A stretch of DNA of 64,000 bases from Limnobaculum allomyrinae (GCF_016649425.1 NZ_JADRCR010000001.1:558001-622000); one strand, 5' to 3'. Positions 42,740 through 54,274 are shown, numbered from the stretch's first letter. Notes: a model not told the origin generated them from the sequence alone. A program made the numbers and translations.

Positions 42740-43897
42740 ATGAATAATTTCAGCCTTCATCTTGCTACAAAAGTTTTGTTTGGTCAGGGTCAGATTGCTC
42801 AACTCCCTACGGTTATTCCTGCCGATGCACGGGTATTAATTACTTACGGCGGCGGCAGTATTAAACGTAATGGCGTTTTGGAGCAGGTTCATCATGCGCT
42901 GAAGGGATATACCCTGTTTGAATTTGGCGGTATTGAACCTAACCCAACTTATGAAACTCTGATGCAAGCCGTAGAAATGGTGCATAACAATAAGATCGAT
43001 TTCCTGCTTGCCGTTGGTGGTGGTTCCGTACTGGACGGCACAAAATTTATTGCCGCGGCGGCTGATTATGTGGGCGAAACCTGGGAAATCGTCACCAGCC
43101 GTGGAAAAAAAGTCACTAAAGCATTACCCATTGGTTCAGTATTAACTCTCCCGGCAACCGGTTCTGAAATGAATGACGGCGCCGTTATTAGCCGTCGTGA
43201 AACGGGCGATAAGCAAGCATTTATGTCTCCTTTCGTCATGCCGCAATTTGCTATTCTGGATCCAGTTACCACCTATACTCTGCCTCCTCGTCAGATTGCT
43301 AACGGGGTTATTGATGCATTCATTCATACCATGGAGCAATACCTCACCTATCCGGTTGATGCCAAAGTGCAGGATCGCTTTGCTGAAGGTCTGTTGCTGA
43401 CACTGATAGAAGAAGGTCCAAAAGCGTTAAAAGAGCCGGAAAACTATGCGGTGCGGGCTAATATTATGTGGTGCGCTACCATGGCATTAAATGGCCTGAT
43501 TGGTGCTGGTGTGCCTCAGGACTGGGCTACCCATATGCTGGGTCATGAGTTGACCGCAATGCACGGACTGGATCACGCACAAACGCTGGCTATAATTCTG
43601 CCTGCCATTATGCGGGCCAAGAAAGCACAAAAATGGGAAAAACTATTACAATACGCAGAACGCGTCTGGAACATTGATACCGGTACTGAAGATCAGCGCA
43701 TTGAAGCGGCAATTAAAGCCACTGAAAACTTCTTCCAACAAATGGGGGCACCTACGCGCTTGTCTGACTATAAGTTAGATGGTAGCTCGATCCCTGCGTT
43801 GATCGAAAAGCTAAAAGAACACGGCATGACTCAACTTGGCGAACACCGCGATATCACTTTAGCTGACAGTCAGAAGATTTACGAATCAGCACGTTAA
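42740..43897 (+). CDS. yqhD: NADPH-dependent aldehyde/alcohol dehydrogenase YqhD
   Basis: 385-residue group III iron-type alcohol dehydrogenase, collinear with E. coli YqhD. AVGGGSVLDGTKFIAAAA is the NADP site, PATGSEMNDGAVISR the substrate loop, and metal ligands appear in NGVIDAFIHTMEQ and HMLGHELTAMHGLDHAQTL (Asp and three His). It reduces short and toxic aldehydes such as methylglyoxal or acrolein. Start at the MNNFSLH Met; the in-frame ATG at 42716 lacks the alignment and a good site. In E. coli yqhD is driven by YqhC, which is not present here. Confidence 0.94.
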   Translation: MNNFSLHLATKVLFGQGQIAQLPTVIPADARVLITYGGGSIKRNGVLEQVHHALKGYTLFEFGGIEPNPTYETLMQAVEMVHNNKIDFLLAVGGGSVLDGTKFIAAAADYVGETWEIVTSRGKKVTKALPIGSVLTLPATGSEMNDGAVISRRETGDKQAFMSPFVMPQFAILDPVTTYTLPPRQIANGVIDAFIHTMEQYLTYPVDAKVQDRFAEGLLLTLIEEGPKALKEPENYAVRANIMWCATMALNGLIGAGVPQDWATHMLGHELTAMHGLDHAQTLAIILPAIMRAKKAQKWEKLLQYAERVWNIDTGTEDQRIEAAIKATENFFQQMGAPTRLSDYKLDGSSIPALIEKLKEHGMTQLGEHRDITLADSQKIYESAR

Positions 43898-43923
43898 ATG
43901 TTTTTTTGTTAGTTCAATAAGCA

Positions 43924-43960
43924 AGAAGGCCCGGATAATAATCCGGGCCTTCTCTTTTTA
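43924..43960. terminator. Terminator after yqhD
   Basis: AGAAGGCCCGGAT pairs with ATCCGGGCCTTCT (13 bases) around AATA, with CTTTTTAT after it, between yqhD and convergent nikR. Confidence 0.9.
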
Positions 43961-43976
43961 TATTTTAAAGAAAATA

Positions 43977-44435
43977 TTAATCATGATGATGGTCATGTTC
44001 GTCATCATGATGGTGATGATGGGAATGCCCGCCACTATTATCCGGTACCATCACCAACTTACCATATCTTACGCCTCGTTCCGTAATCACCTGCTCCGCC
44101 AGTTGCCCCACCCGCTCAGCATCACCTTTCAGCATCGAGACTTCCATACAGCTACCGTGATCGAGATGAACGTGCAGACTGGCCAATGTTAAGTCATGCT
44201 GCTCATGAAAAGTACGCGTCAATCGCTTAGACAACTCACGAGACTCATGGTCATAAACATAAACCAATGCCGCCACACAAGGAGGATTACCTTCAACGAC
44301 TAAAGAGGAGTTCTGAATACCTGTGCGGGTTAAATCGCGGATCGCTTCTGAACGGTTTTGATAGTTTTTTTGCTTGATAATGTTATCTATCTCTTCCATC
44401 AGGTCGTCATCAATAGAAATCGTTATACGCTGCAT
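43977..44435 (-). CDS. nikR: Nickel-responsive regulator NikR with His-rich tail
   Basis: 152-residue ribbon-helix-helix repressor. The DNA-binding part MQRITISIDDDLMEEIDNII with YQNRSEAIRDL is followed by the nickel domain with the four ligand residues visible in HEQHDLTLASLHVHLDHGSC (His, His-x-His, Cys). It shuts off nickel uptake when nickel is sufficient. E. coli NikR ends near residue 133; this protein adds a 16-residue HSHHHHHDDEHDHHHD tail that could store or sense extra nickel. No nikABCDE genes are adjacent. Start is ATG at 44435 (GTG at 44438 also possible). A NikR-like palindrome lies 16-43 bases upstream. Confidence 0.93.
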   Translation of the reverse strand: MQRITISIDDDLMEEIDNIIKQKNYQNRSEAIRDLTRTGIQNSSLVVEGNPPCVAALVYVYDHESRELSKRLTRTFHEQHDLTLASLHVHLDHGSCMEVSMLKGDAERVGQLAEQVITERGVRYGKLVMVPDNSGGHSHHHHHDDEHDHHHD

Positions 44436-44450
44436 CACCGTTCTCCAAAG

Positions 44451-44478
44451 GTATCAATCAGGTCTTGGCTCATCATAA
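44451..44478 (-). promoter_or_regulatory. NikR-like operator upstream of nikR
   Basis: GTATCA-N16-TCATAA against the NikR consensus GTATGA-N16-TCATAC: 10 of 12 bases agree and the spacing is exact. Suggests autorepression. Confidence 0.55.
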
Positions 44479-44828
44479 CGGGAAAGTCCTGATGCGTCGA
44501 GGCCAGGCATATTTGCCAACGCGCCATTAAAAAGAGTTAATTACATAAATAACAACAAGTTATATATTCAGATAAATAGTTACTCAGAAGGTAACGGTCA
44601 TCATTCAGTATATAAAGAAGCAAAAATTTAGTTTCAAAACCAATTATATTAACTGGCTGTAAATCTGAAACATTTTCATAGTTTGATACAAATTATGTTG
44701 CGATAATCGCCGACTATGCAGAGTTTGAGGTACACAAGTTGCTTCAATTTATATACTATCGCCCACGATTAATTAACAGAGCAATATAACAACAAGATCC
44801 AATACTAAATCAGTTAAGGGAATAACCC
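44479..44828. other. AT-rich spacer before the PAP2 gene
   Basis: About 350 bases with no gene, repeat or recognisable operator beyond the nikR upstream site. AAGGGA before 44829 is the ribosome binding site for the next gene. Confidence 0.6.
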
Positions 44829-45419
44829 ATGAGTCCTATCGATTATGTTATCAATCTTATTTTAAGTGGTATTCTGATTGTTGGTGTTTATCAGTTTTAC
44901 TTTTTTACTCAACGCCATACCATTACCAAGGTTCGTGAATTTAGCTCTGCCATTGACGAAAAAATCCCGTTCTGGCCATCCTGGTCATGGATTTACAGTT
45001 TCCTCTATTATCCTGCCATTTTGTATATCAACTGGATTGTGGAAGATTCCCGTCACTTCATCATGATTGTTTTCAGCTATATTGTTCTTCTGGTTATGCA
45101 GATGACATTCTTTATGCTGTTTCCAGTCTCTACGCCATCTCACTGGCGTAGCATGAATACTGGTAAAAGCTGGTCTGAAAAGTTCTTGTTGTTTGTGCAA
45201 AAATTTGATGACTCATCTAACTGTTTCCCAAGCATGCACGTATCCGTTGCTACGTTAACCGCATTATTAGCATACGGTACTCTGGGACCTTGGGTGTTCC
45301 TGTTCCCGGTTCTGATTGCGCTTTCCTGTATGTTTACCAAGCAACACTATATTATCGATTTGCCGGCTGGTGCGGTCTTAGGTTGGGCTGCCTATGAGGT
45401 TTATTGCGCAATTCTATAA
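44829..45419 (+). CDS. PAP2-superfamily membrane phosphatase
   Basis: 196-residue membrane protein with five or six helices. The PAP2 motifs are FPSMHVSVATL (motif 2, catalytic His) and FTKQHYIIDLPAGAVLGW (motif 3, His and Asp); motif 1 is not clear. Related to lipid phosphate phosphatases and inositol-phosphotransferase-like proteins. Probably acts on isoprenoid or lipid phosphates at the outer leaflet. Stands alone with AAGGGA before the ATG. Confidence 0.82.
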   Translation: MSPIDYVINLILSGILIVGVYQFYFFTQRHTITKVREFSSAIDEKIPFWPSWSWIYSFLYYPAILYINWIVEDSRHFIMIVFSYIVLLVMQMTFFMLFPVSTPSHWRSMNTGKSWSEKFLLFVQKFDDSSNCFPSMHVSVATLTALLAYGTLGPWVFLFPVLIALSCMFTKQHYIIDLPAGAVLGWAAYEVYCAIL

Positions 45420-45694
45420 TTAATGTTGTCAGAAAAATGATTGAGCCACACCCATTGGCTGTCTTTGGCAGCCAATGTTTCCTTTCTTCCCTCACTCTTT
45501 TTGTTATCTCCTTTTGTGCCGCTTTTAAACATGGCCTAAACTAAATCTGCTGCATTGACCGGTAAATAGTCGATGATTTAGTCATTCCGTTTTCCGTTAA
45601 TTGTGAAGTCGTTGCAAATTTTATGCGGCTTTGATTGCATCCCTATCCGGTCAACGTTACCATTAACGCATTAATTACTATTCAGTATTGGCGC

Positions 45695-46423
45695 ATGAGT
45701 ATTCATTTAAAAGCGATAAACTGTTTCTACGGTAGCCATCAGGCACTGTTTGACATCACACTGGACTGCCCAAGCGGAGAAACCTTAGTGTTACTCGGCC
45801 CTAGTGGTGCAGGTAAAAGCTCACTTATCAGAGTATTAAATCTATTGGAAATGCCAGTTTCCGGGCAGCTTTCCATCGCCGGTAACCACTTTGATTTTAG
45901 TCAGCCACCGTCAGAAAATGCCATTCGTGAATTACGTCGTAATGTCGGTATGGTATTTCAACAATATAACCTGTGGCCCCATCTGACGGTAATGCAAAAT
46001 CTGATTGAAGCCCCTTGTCGGGTTTTAGGCTTGTCTAAAGAAGCGGCTATCGATCGGGCAGAGAAATTGCTGGCGCGCCTGCGTTTACAGGAGTTCAGTA
46101 CTCGCTTCCCATTACACCTTTCTGGTGGGCAGCAGCAGCGTGTGGCTATTGCCAGAGCGTTAATGATGGAACCTCAAATACTGTTATTTGATGAACCGAC
46201 TGCAGCGCTGGATCCTGAAATTACCGCTCAGGTGGTAAACATCATTCGTGAACTGTCTGATACCGGCATTACCCAGGTTATCGTGACCCATGAAGTCGAG
46301 TTTGCCAAAAAGACTGCCAGTCGGGTGGTCTATATGGAGCAAGGCCATGTCGTGGAATACGGTACCGCCGATGCCTTTATTCACCCGCAAACCAAAGAGT
46401 TTGCCGGTTATCTCTCCCATTAA
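45695..46423 (+). CDS. artP: Arginine ABC transporter ATP-binding protein ArtP
   Basis: 242-residue ATPase, very like E. coli Art[21 protein letters not shown], Walker [11 protein letters not shown], the Q-loop [13 protein letters not shown], signature [15 protein letters not shown], Walker [15 protein letters not shown]. It powers arginine import by the ArtPIQM complex. The start at 45695 is set by alignment; 20 extra in-frame codons upstream are not conserved. First gene of artPIQM; promoter not identified. Confidence 0.95.
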   Translation: MSIHLKAINCFYGSHQALFDITLDCPSGETLVLLGPSGAGKSSLIRVLNLLEMPVSGQLSIAGNHFDFSQPPSENAIRELRRNVGMVFQQYNLWPHLTVMQNLIEAPCRVLGLSKEAAIDRAEKLLARLRLQEFSTRFPLHLSGGQQQRVAIARALMMEPQILLFDEPTAALDPEITAQVVNIIRELSDTGITQVIVTHEVEFAKKTASRVVYMEQGHVVEYGTADAFIHPQTKEFAGYLSH

Positions 46424-46442
46424 GCCTCTCTGGAGTCTGGAT

Positions 46443-47174
46443 ATGAAAAAATTACTGGTCGCCACTCTGCTTGCCAGCTTTAGCCTCTCTGCCGTCGCCG
46501 CAGAAAAAATTCGTTTTGCTACCGAAGCATCCTATCCTCCGTTTGAGTTTGTTGATGCAAAAAATCAAATTCAAGGATTTGATATCGATTTGGCTAATGC
46601 GCTGTGTAAAGAGCTTCAGGCTGAATGCACTTTTGCCAACCAGGGTTTTGACAGCCTGGTTCCCGGACTGAAATTCCGTCGCTTTGACGCGGCGATTGCC
46701 GCAATGGACGTTACGCCAGAGCGTCTGGAGCAGGTTGCCTTCACCAACACTTACTATGATAACTCCGCTCAGTTTATTGCGATTAAAGGCAAAGTGGCTG
46801 ATTTAGCTGCACTGAAAGGACAAAAAGTCGGCATGCAAAATGGTACCACTCACCAGAAATATCTGCTGGAGAAGCATACCGAAATCACACCGGTTGCCTA
46901 TGATAGCTACCAGAATGCCATTCTTGATCTGAAAAGTGGCCGTATTAACGCCGTGTTTGGTGATACGGCGGTTGTCGCTGAATGGTTGAAGAAAAATGAT
47001 GATTTAACCAGTGTTGGTGACAGGGTCACAGATAATGCCTATTTTGGTACGGGTTTCGCTATTGCAGTAAACCAGAAAAATACCGACCTGCGCGACAAAT
47101 TGAATGGCGCACTGGATAAAATCAAGAAAGATGGTACCTATCAGACTATCTATAACAAATGGTTCCAGAAGTAA
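46443..47174 (+). CDS. artI: Arginine-binding periplasmic protein ArtI
   Basis: 243 residues. Signal peptide MKKLLVATLLASFSLSAVAA, then the amino-acid-binding fold starting EKIRFATEASYPPFEFVD, DIDLANALCKEL, the Ala/Met-rich AAMDVTPERLEQVAFTNTYY, and MQNGTTHQKYLLEKH. The terminus TYQTIYNKWFQK matches ArtI and ArtJ. The order artP-I-Q-M identifies it as ArtI. Binds arginine in the periplasm for ArtQM. Confidence 0.93.
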   Translation: MKKLLVATLLASFSLSAVAAEKIRFATEASYPPFEFVDAKNQIQGFDIDLANALCKELQAECTFANQGFDSLVPGLKFRRFDAAIAAMDVTPERLEQVAFTNTYYDNSAQFIAIKGKVADLAALKGQKVGMQNGTTHQKYLLEKHTEITPVAYDSYQNAILDLKSGRINAVFGDTAVVAEWLKKNDDLTSVGDRVTDNAYFGTGFAIAVNQKNTDLRDKLNGALDKIKKDGTYQTIYNKWFQK

Positions 47175-47185
47175 TCTGACAAATA

Positions 47186-47890
47186 ATGAATGAAATTCTC
47201 CCATTAGCCAGCGCCGCCGGTATGACCGTCGGCCTGGCAGTATGCTCTCTGGTGTTGGGTCTGATATTGGCTATGTTTTTCGCCGTATGGGAGTCATCTC
47301 GCCTGAAGTTTCTTAGCTATATCGCTACCGGTGTTGTCATGATACTACGCGGTTTGCCAGAAATTCTGGTGGTGCTGTTTATCTATTTCGGCGCATCACA
47401 GCTGTTGATGACTCTGGCGGATGGTTTCACTCTGCTGGGCCTCACTATTCAATTAAATATTGAAAACTTTGATGTTAGCCCATTCCTGTGTGGCGTGATT
47501 GCCCTGTCATTGCTATATGCAGCTTATGGCTCACAAACTCTGCGCGGAGCATTGAAAGCCGTTCCTCGTGGACAATGGGAGTCAGGTCAGGCGCTGGGCA
47601 TCAGCAAAAGTGCAATTTTCTTTCGTTTGATCATGCCACAAATGTGGCGTCATGCCCTGCCGGGTTTAGGAAACCAGTGGTTGGTTCTGTTAAAAGATAC
47701 CGCTCTGGTTTCACTGATTAGTGTCAATGACCTGATGCTGCAAACCAAGAGTATTGCTATTCGTACTCAGGAACCGTTTACCTGGTTTATGATTGCCGCG
47801 CTGGTTTATTTAGCCATCACGCTAATCAGCCAACATATTCTCTCCCTGATTGAGCGACGTACTACGCGCTTTGAACGGGAGGCTTCATAA
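47186..47890 (+). CDS. artQ: Arginine ABC transporter permease ArtQ
   Basis: 234-residue inner-membrane permease with five hydrophobic helices. [20 protein letters not shown] and the EAA loop [21 protein letters not shown] are typical for polar amino acid importers. Starts 11 bases after artI and shares its last base with the artM start. Confidence 0.94.
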   Translation: MNEILPLASAAGMTVGLAVCSLVLGLILAMFFAVWESSRLKFLSYIATGVVMILRGLPEILVVLFIYFGASQLLMTLADGFTLLGLTIQLNIENFDVSPFLCGVIALSLLYAAYGSQTLRGALKAVPRGQWESGQALGISKSAIFFRLIMPQMWRHALPGLGNQWLVLLKDTALVSLISVNDLMLQTKSIAIRTQEPFTWFMIAALVYLAITLISQHILSLIERRTTRFEREAS

Positions 47891-48555
47891 TGTTTCAGTA
47901 TCTACCGGATGTATTACAAGGGTTACATACCAGCCTGACGCTGACGATTGTTTCTCTGATTGTGGCACTGATTCTGGCTATCCTGTTTACCGTGGTTCTG
48001 ACGTTAAAAACGCCGGTCATTAATTGGGTAGTGAAAGGTTATATCACGCTATTTACCGGTACCCCGTTACTGGTACAAATATTTCTGATTTACTACGGCC
48101 CGGGCCAGTTTGAAGGCATCAAGCAATTCCCGGTGTTATGGCAATTACTGTCCGAGCCTTGGTTGTGCGCTATGATTGCGCTGGCTTTAAACAGCGCGGC
48201 CTACTCCACATTGTTGTTCCACGGCGCAGTACGAGCCATTCCATCGGGTCAGTGGCAGTCTTGCTCTGCATTGGGTATGTCTAAAGCACAAACTCTGCGG
48301 ATCTTATTACCTTATGCTTTTAAACGAGCGCTCTCTTCCTATTCCAACGAAGTTGTTCTGGTATTCAAGAGTACTTCTCTGGCCTATACCATTACGCTGA
48401 TGGAAGTGATGGGTTATAGCCAACTGATGTATGGTCGAACCTATGATGTGATGGTGTATGGCGCAGCGGGTATTATCTATCTGTGTGTTAATGGTTTACT
48501 CACGCTGATGATGCGGTTAATTGAGAAAAAAGCACTGGCATTTGAGCATCGTTAA
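47890..48555 (+). CDS. artM: Arginine ABC transporter permease ArtM
   Basis: 221-residue partner permease of ArtQ: LFTGTPLLVQIFLIYYGPGQ, the EAA loop QSCSALGMSKAQTLRILLPYAFK and a final charged helix. The artQ stop overlaps its ATG (TAATG), so translation is coupled. Ends the operon; a large inverted repeat follows. Confidence 0.94.
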   Translation: MFQYLPDVLQGLHTSLTLTIVSLIVALILAILFTVVLTLKTPVINWVVKGYITLFTGTPLLVQIFLIYYGPGQFEGIKQFPVLWQLLSEPWLCAMIALALNSAAYSTLLFHGAVRAIPSGQWQSCSALGMSKAQTLRILLPYAFKRALSSYSNEVVLVFKSTSLAYTITLMEVMGYSQLMYGRTYDVMVYGAAGIIYLCVNGLLTLMMRLIEKKALAFEHR

Positions 48556-48586
48556 TTAACGTCAAATAAATCATTATTAGTGATTA

Positions 48587-48634
48587 TTCCGGCCGCACTC
48601 GATGTACTTATATAAGCATCAAGTGCGGCCGGAA
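48587..48634. terminator. Large inverted repeat between artM and yeeZ
   Basis: 18-base arms TTCCGGCCGCACTCGATG and CATCAAGTGCGGCCGGAA (one mismatch) around 12 bases, between convergent genes; no T-run, so termination may need more than the stem. Confidence 0.65.
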
Positions 48635-48650
48635 GACTATCTTGGTTTAA

Positions 48651-49484
48651 CTACAACAACGGCATCAGTGCCGGATCTTCAAAGCGGTATTCAAATCCTA
48701 ATTCCCGACATATCTTTTGTCCGTTAATGATTCGCCCCAGCGATGTACGATCTGTTGGCGTAAACTGCGGTGGTGCTATGCCCAGTTTTTTTGCCATCTG
48801 CGGATAATAGTCCTGTTTGCGTGGATGCAGTGGCGCGCACAGGTTATAAACATGCCCACCCTGTGGCTGCTTCAGCAATAGTTGAATCGCTGCAATAGCA
48901 TCTTCCTGATGAACCAGATTTACGCCACAGTTTCCCTCTGGTAGCTCTTGTTTACCGGACAGGAAGCGCCCAGGATGACGCTCGGGCCCTACCAACCCCG
49001 CCAGACGCAGAATATCCACCTGAAGATGAGGCATATCATGTAACCAGTTTTCTATGCTCACCAACGCGTTGCCTGAGACGCGTTCTGGTTTCAGAGGGGA
49101 GTCCTCGGTTATTTCGCCTTCTCCTGGCCCATATACTGATGTTGAACTGATAAAAATAATGCGGGAAATTTGCTTACTCAAAGCACTATCGACTAAAAGC
49201 TGTACTGACTGGCGGTAGATATCCGCCCTTTCAGGATCCCGGCTGGCCGGTAGCGTAATGATTAACACATCACAGTTCAGTAGTTGCTCCCAATCCTCTG
49301 CATCACATTCTGGCGAAGGTGTCATGACTAAAGGATACGCATCAATACCCGACATGCGGGCCGCTTCAACGCCATCCTGCGTGGTTTTACTGCCTGCGAC
49401 AATATATCCCTGTCCTGCCAGTGAAAGTGCCAGCGGCATTCCAAGCCAGCCTAAACCAATTATGGAAACCTTCTTCATCTGCAT
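48651..49484 (-). CDS. yeeZ: NAD(P)-binding epimerase-like protein YeeZ
   Basis: 277 residues, matching E. coli YeeZ (274). The N-terminal Rossmann motif IGLGWLGMPLALSLAGQGY is followed by the diagnostic GSKTTQDGVEAARMSGIDAYP, then FISSTSVYGPGEGEITEDSPL, ILRLAGLVGPERHPGRF and VNLVHQEDAIAAIQLLL. The catalytic YxxxK is not obvious. Function unknown; lies beside the his operon as in E. coli. Start may be 49484 or the Met at 49478. Confidence 0.92.
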   Translation of the reverse strand: MQMKKVSIIGLGWLGMPLALSLAGQGYIVAGSKTTQDGVEAARMSGIDAYPLVMTPSPECDAEDWEQLLNCDVLIITLPASRDPERADIYRQSVQLLVDSALSKQISRIIFISSTSVYGPGEGEITEDSPLKPERVSGNALVSIENWLHDMPHLQVDILRLAGLVGPERHPGRFLSGKQELPEGNCGVNLVHQEDAIAAIQLLLKQPQGGHVYNLCAPLHPRKQDYYPQMAKKLGIAPPQFTPTDRTSLGRIINGQKICRELGFEYRFEDPALMPLL

Positions 49485-49654
49485 TTTACCTGTAGATATA
49501 TATGACTCTGATTATTGGAGTAACGTTATACAATATAAGCCAAAACTAACCGCCTTACCTGTTTAATTCGGTAACTGTCCGAAATTTAAAGTAGATCGTT
49601 CAGCTATGATTTTCTTACCTATTCTACATTCTGCATAATTATTTAAAAAAGTAG

Positions 49655-49683
49655 TTGCCATTCTGTTAAACAATGGGTAGGTT
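49655..49683 (+). promoter_or_regulatory. his operon promoter
   Basis: TTGCCA, 17 bases, then TAGGTT. TAGGTT is the same -10 hexamer as in the E. coli and Salmonella his promoters. The hisL ATG lies 49 bases downstream of the -10. Confidence 0.8.
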
Positions 49684-49731
49684 ACTTAGCAGCGACATAA
49701 ATAAATTATCTGATTCAAGGCGCAAAATATT

Positions 49732-49779
49732 ATGAATAACGTTCTGTTTAACCACCATCATCACCATCACCCTGATTAG
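49732..49779 (+). CDS. hisL: his operon leader peptide HisL
   Basis: 15-residue leader MNNVLFNHHHHHHPD. Six consecutive His codons make the ribosome pause when charged His-tRNA is scarce, which favours the antiterminator and read-through of the attenuator at 49846-49878. AAGG lies upstream. E. coli HisL has seven His codons. This gene is too short for normal gene finders. Confidence 0.95.
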   Translation: MNNVLFNHHHHHHPD

Positions 49780-49845
49780 TCTTCAGGCCTTTGGTGCTGG
49801 AAGACGATCAACGGATCTTCCAGTGGCGAACAGAATGTTAGAGAG

Positions 49846-49878
49846 AGCCCTCGGAAGAATCCTTCCGAGGGCTTTTTT
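49846..49878 (+). terminator. his attenuator terminator
   Basis: AGCCCTCGGAAG pairs with CTTCCGAGGGCT (12 bases) around AATC, followed by six T. Upstream, GGAAGA...TCTTCC near 49799-49821 can form part of the alternative stems. Confidence 0.95.
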
Positions 49879-49926
49879 AATGCCCACGATTTAAGAAGAA
49901 TAAATTAGAGAGATAAGAGGATTACC

Positions 49927-50826
49927 ATGTTAGATAAAAGCCGTTTACGAATAGCTATGCAGAAATCAGGTCGTTTAAGTGATGAATCCCAGAAGCTGTT
50001 CGCCAGCTGTGGTATCAAAATAAACCTCCAGCAACAGCGCCTGATCGCTTTCGCAGAAAATATGCCCATTGATATTCTTCGCGTACGTGATGACGATATT
50101 CCCGGCCTGGTTATGGATGGCGTAGTAGATCTCGGCATTATCGGTGAAAACGTCCTGGAAGAAGAGCTGTTGAGCCGCCGTGCTCAGGGAGAAGATCCTC
50201 GTTACACTACCCTGCGTCGCCTTGATTTTGGCGGGTGCCGTCTCTCTATCGCTATGCCGCTGGATGCCGAATATACCGGCCCACAATGTTTACAAAACAG
50301 CCGTATCGCGACCTCTTATCCTCACTTGTTAAAACGCTATCTGGACGAACAAAAAGTTCGTTTTAAATCCTGTCTTTTAAATGGTTCAGTCGAAGTTGCC
50401 CCTCGGGCAGGTTTAGCGGATGCCATCTGTGATTTAGTCTCTACCGGAGCAACGCTGGAAGCCAACGGCCTGCGTGAAGTGGACGTTATCTATCGCTCTA
50501 AAGCCACGCTGATTCAACGCGATGGTGAAATTTCTGACGAAAAACAAGAGCTGATCAATAAACTGCTAACCCGTATGCAAGGAGTGATTCAGGCCAGAGA
50601 ATCTAAATACATCATGTTGCATGCGCCGAACGATCGTCTGGAAGAGATTGTCGCCCTGCTTCCCGGAGCCGAACGCCCTACCATTCTGCCGCTGGCCGGT
50701 GATAAAAACCGCGTGGCAATGCACATGGTGAGTAGCGAAACGCTGTTCTGGGAAACCATGGAAAGCCTGAAAAAACTCGGTGCCAGCTCAATTCTGGTGT
50801 TACCAATCGAAAAAATGATGGAGTAA
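49927..50826 (+). CDS. hisG: ATP phosphoribosyltransferase HisG
   Basis: 299 residues, the long form with a C-terminal regulatory domain (same length as E. coli). [19 protein letters not shown] starts the protein, [20 protein letters not shown] and [21 protein letters not shown] are catalytic-domain motifs. Commits PRPP and ATP to histidine synthesis and is inhibited by histidine. First structural gene after the attenuator. Confidence 0.97.
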   Translation: MLDKSRLRIAMQKSGRLSDESQKLFASCGIKINLQQQRLIAFAENMPIDILRVRDDDIPGLVMDGVVDLGIIGENVLEEELLSRRAQGEDPRYTTLRRLDFGGCRLSIAMPLDAEYTGPQCLQNSRIATSYPHLLKRYLDEQKVRFKSCLLNGSVEVAPRAGLADAICDLVSTGATLEANGLREVDVIYRSKATLIQRDGEISDEKQELINKLLTRMQGVIQARESKYIMLHAPNDRLEEIVALLPGAERPTILPLAGDKNRVAMHMVSSETLFWETMESLKKLGASSILVLPIEKMME

Positions 50827-50831
50827 CCACC

Positions 50832-52136
50832 ATGCAACTGACCTTCTGGGAACAATGCAATAAACAGCAGCAGCAAGAACTGCTTTCACGTCCTGCGGTA
50901 AATGCATCTGACCGTATCAGTGCCGCGGTGAGCGAAATTATCGAACAGGTGAAAGCCGGTGGTGATCGTGCGCTAACCCTGCTTAACGCCAAGTTTGATA
51001 AAGTGCAAACTACCAGCCTGCGTATTACCGAGCAGGAAATCAATGCCGCCTCTGAACGTTTAGGCGATGAAATCAAACAGGCGATGGCTATAGCCGCACG
51101 CAATATCGAAACCTTTCATAAGGCTCAAATATTGCCACCGGTGGATATCGAAACCCAACCTGGCGTACGTTGCCAGCAGGTTACTCGCCCAATCAGATCT
51201 GTCGGCTTGTATATTCCTGGAGGTACCGCACCACTTCCATCAACGGTATTGATGTTAGGTATTCCTTCTCGTCTGGCGGGCTGTAAAGAAGTCGTTTTAT
51301 GTTCTCCACCGCCAATTGCCGATGAAATTCTGTATGCCGCAAAACTGTGTGGTATTAAAAACGTTTTTCAACTGGGGGGCGCACAGGCCATTGCTGCCAT
51401 GGCATTTGGTAGTGAAACCGTACCTAAAGTAGATAAAATCTTCGGGCCTGGTAACGCCTATGTGACCGAAGCCAAACGTCAGGTAAGTCAGGCCATTGGC
51501 GGTGCTGCGATTGATATGCCCGCCGGCCCCTCAGAGGTTCTGGTCATTGCTGATAGCGGTTCTACTCCTGCTTTTATCGCCTCAGATCTGCTATCTCAGG
51601 CAGAGCACGGCCCCGATTCTCAGGTTATTTTACTGACTCCGGACAGAGACATCGCTCAGGCCGTTTCTGAGCAGCTTGAAAAACAATTAGTGACATTGTC
51701 ACGGCAAGATATTGCCCGTCAGGCATTGGCAGAAAGTCGTTTAATTGTAACAAGGGATCTGGATCAGTGTGTTGATATCAGTAATCAGTATGGGCCGGAG
51801 CACTTAATCATTCAGACACGCGATCCTGAAGCACTGGTGGAGCAAATTACCAGCGCTGGTTCAGTGTTCCTTGGCGACTGGTCACCGGAATCCGCCGGTG
51901 ATTACGCATCCGGAACCAATCACGTATTGCCGACCTACGGTTATACCTCCACCAGCTCAAGCTTAGGTTTAGCGGATTTTCAAAAGCGTATGACCGTTCA
52001 ACAGCTAACCCAACAGGGTTTTATGGCGTTGGCCCCGACGATTGAAACCCTGGCACAGGCTGAGCAATTGACCGCCCACAAACAGGCTGTCTCTTTGCGC
52101 GTCGCCAAACTAAAACAACTGAATCCGGAGGCGTAA
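50832..52136 (+). CDS. hisD: Histidinol dehydrogenase HisD
   Basis: 434 residues, as in E. coli. Carries out the last two oxidations to histidine. [48 protein letters not shown], the metal-binding [10 protein letters not shown] and the [14 protein letters not shown] block are all present. 5 bases after hisG; its stop is directly followed by the hisC ATG. Confidence 0.97.
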   Translation: MQLTFWEQCNKQQQQELLSRPAVNASDRISAAVSEIIEQVKAGGDRALTLLNAKFDKVQTTSLRITEQEINAASERLGDEIKQAMAIAARNIETFHKAQILPPVDIETQPGVRCQQVTRPIRSVGLYIPGGTAPLPSTVLMLGIPSRLAGCKEVVLCSPPPIADEILYAAKLCGIKNVFQLGGAQAIAAMAFGSETVPKVDKIFGPGNAYVTEAKRQVSQAIGGAAIDMPAGPSEVLVIADSGSTPAFIASDLLSQAEHGPDSQVILLTPDRDIAQAVSEQLEKQLVTLSRQDIARQALAESRLIVTRDLDQCVDISNQYGPEHLIIQTRDPEALVEQITSAGSVFLGDWSPESAGDYASGTNHVLPTYGYTSTSSSLGLADFQKRMTVQQLTQQGFMALAPTIETLAQAEQLTAHKQAVSLRVAKLKQLNPEA

Positions 52137-53192
<1,056 letters not shown>

Positions 53193-53206
53193 GGAAAACA
53201 GCCGCC

Positions 53207-54273
53207 ATGAGCCAAAAATATCTGTTTATTGACCGCGACGGTACCATCATCGCCGAACCCCCTGAAGACTTTCAGGTAGATCGGTTAGATAAGCTGGCGT
53301 TAGAGCCACAGGTCATTCCCGCCCTACTGAAATTACAGGATGCCGGTTATCAATTGGTGATGATCACCAATCAGGACGGACTGGGAACCAGCAGTTTTCC
53401 GCAGGAAGATTTCGATCCACCGCACAACCTGATGATGCAGATCCTCTCCTCTCAAGGAATTTGCTTTAAAGAAACCCTGATCTGTCCGCACATGCCCGCA
53501 GACAAATGTGACTGCCGCAAGCCTAAAACCAAAATGGTGGCGGCCTATATGCATAAAGCAGTGATGGACTATGAGAACTCCTGGGTAATTGGCGATCGGG
53601 AAACTGACATTCAGTTGGCGAAAAACATGGGTATTCAGGGTATTCGCTACCAGCGCGATACACTGGGCTGGAATCAAATCGTTGAACAGTTAACTCAGTC
53701 AGACCGCCACGCTCATGTTATTCGCACCACCAAAGAAACCTCCATTGATGTGGAAGTCTGGCTGGATCGCGAGGGCGACAGCAAAATTCACACCGGTATT
53801 GGTTTCTTTGACCATATGCTGGATCAGATAGCCACTCATGGCGGTTTTCGTATGAATATCAATGTGAAAGGCGATCTATTTATTGACGATCACCACACCA
53901 TTGAAGATACCGGTTTGGCACTGGGCGAAGCGCTTAAAAAGGCATTGGGTGATAAACGCGGTATTGGCCGTTTTGGTTTTACGCTACCAATGGATGAGTG
54001 TCTGGCCCGCTGTGCGCTGGATATTTCCGGTCGTCCTTTCCTTGAGTACAAAGCCGAATTTACCCATCAGCGCGTTGGCGATATGAGCACAGAGATGGTA
54101 GAACACTTCTTCCACTCGCTTTCTTACTCAATGGCGGTCACCTTACATCTGAAAACCAAAGGTAAGAATGACCACCATAGAGTGGAGAGCCTGTTTAAAG
54201 TCTTTGGCCGTACCCTGCGTCAGGCAATCCGCGTAGAGGGTAATACCCTGCCGAGCTCAAAAGGGGTGCTGTA

Positions 54274-54274
<1 letters not shown>
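53207..54274 (+). CDS. hisB: Imidazoleglycerol-phosphate dehydratase/histidinol-phosphatase HisB
   Basis: 355-residue bifunctional protein. The HAD phosphatase domain (1-165) begins [10 protein letters not shown], with zinc ligands in [15 protein letters not shown] and [14 protein letters not shown]. The dehydratase domain (about 170-355) has the metal-binding [37 protein letters not shown] and a second HHxxE near MVEHFFHSL. Catalyses steps 6 and 8 of the pathway. The stop overlaps hisH by one base. Confidence 0.97.
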
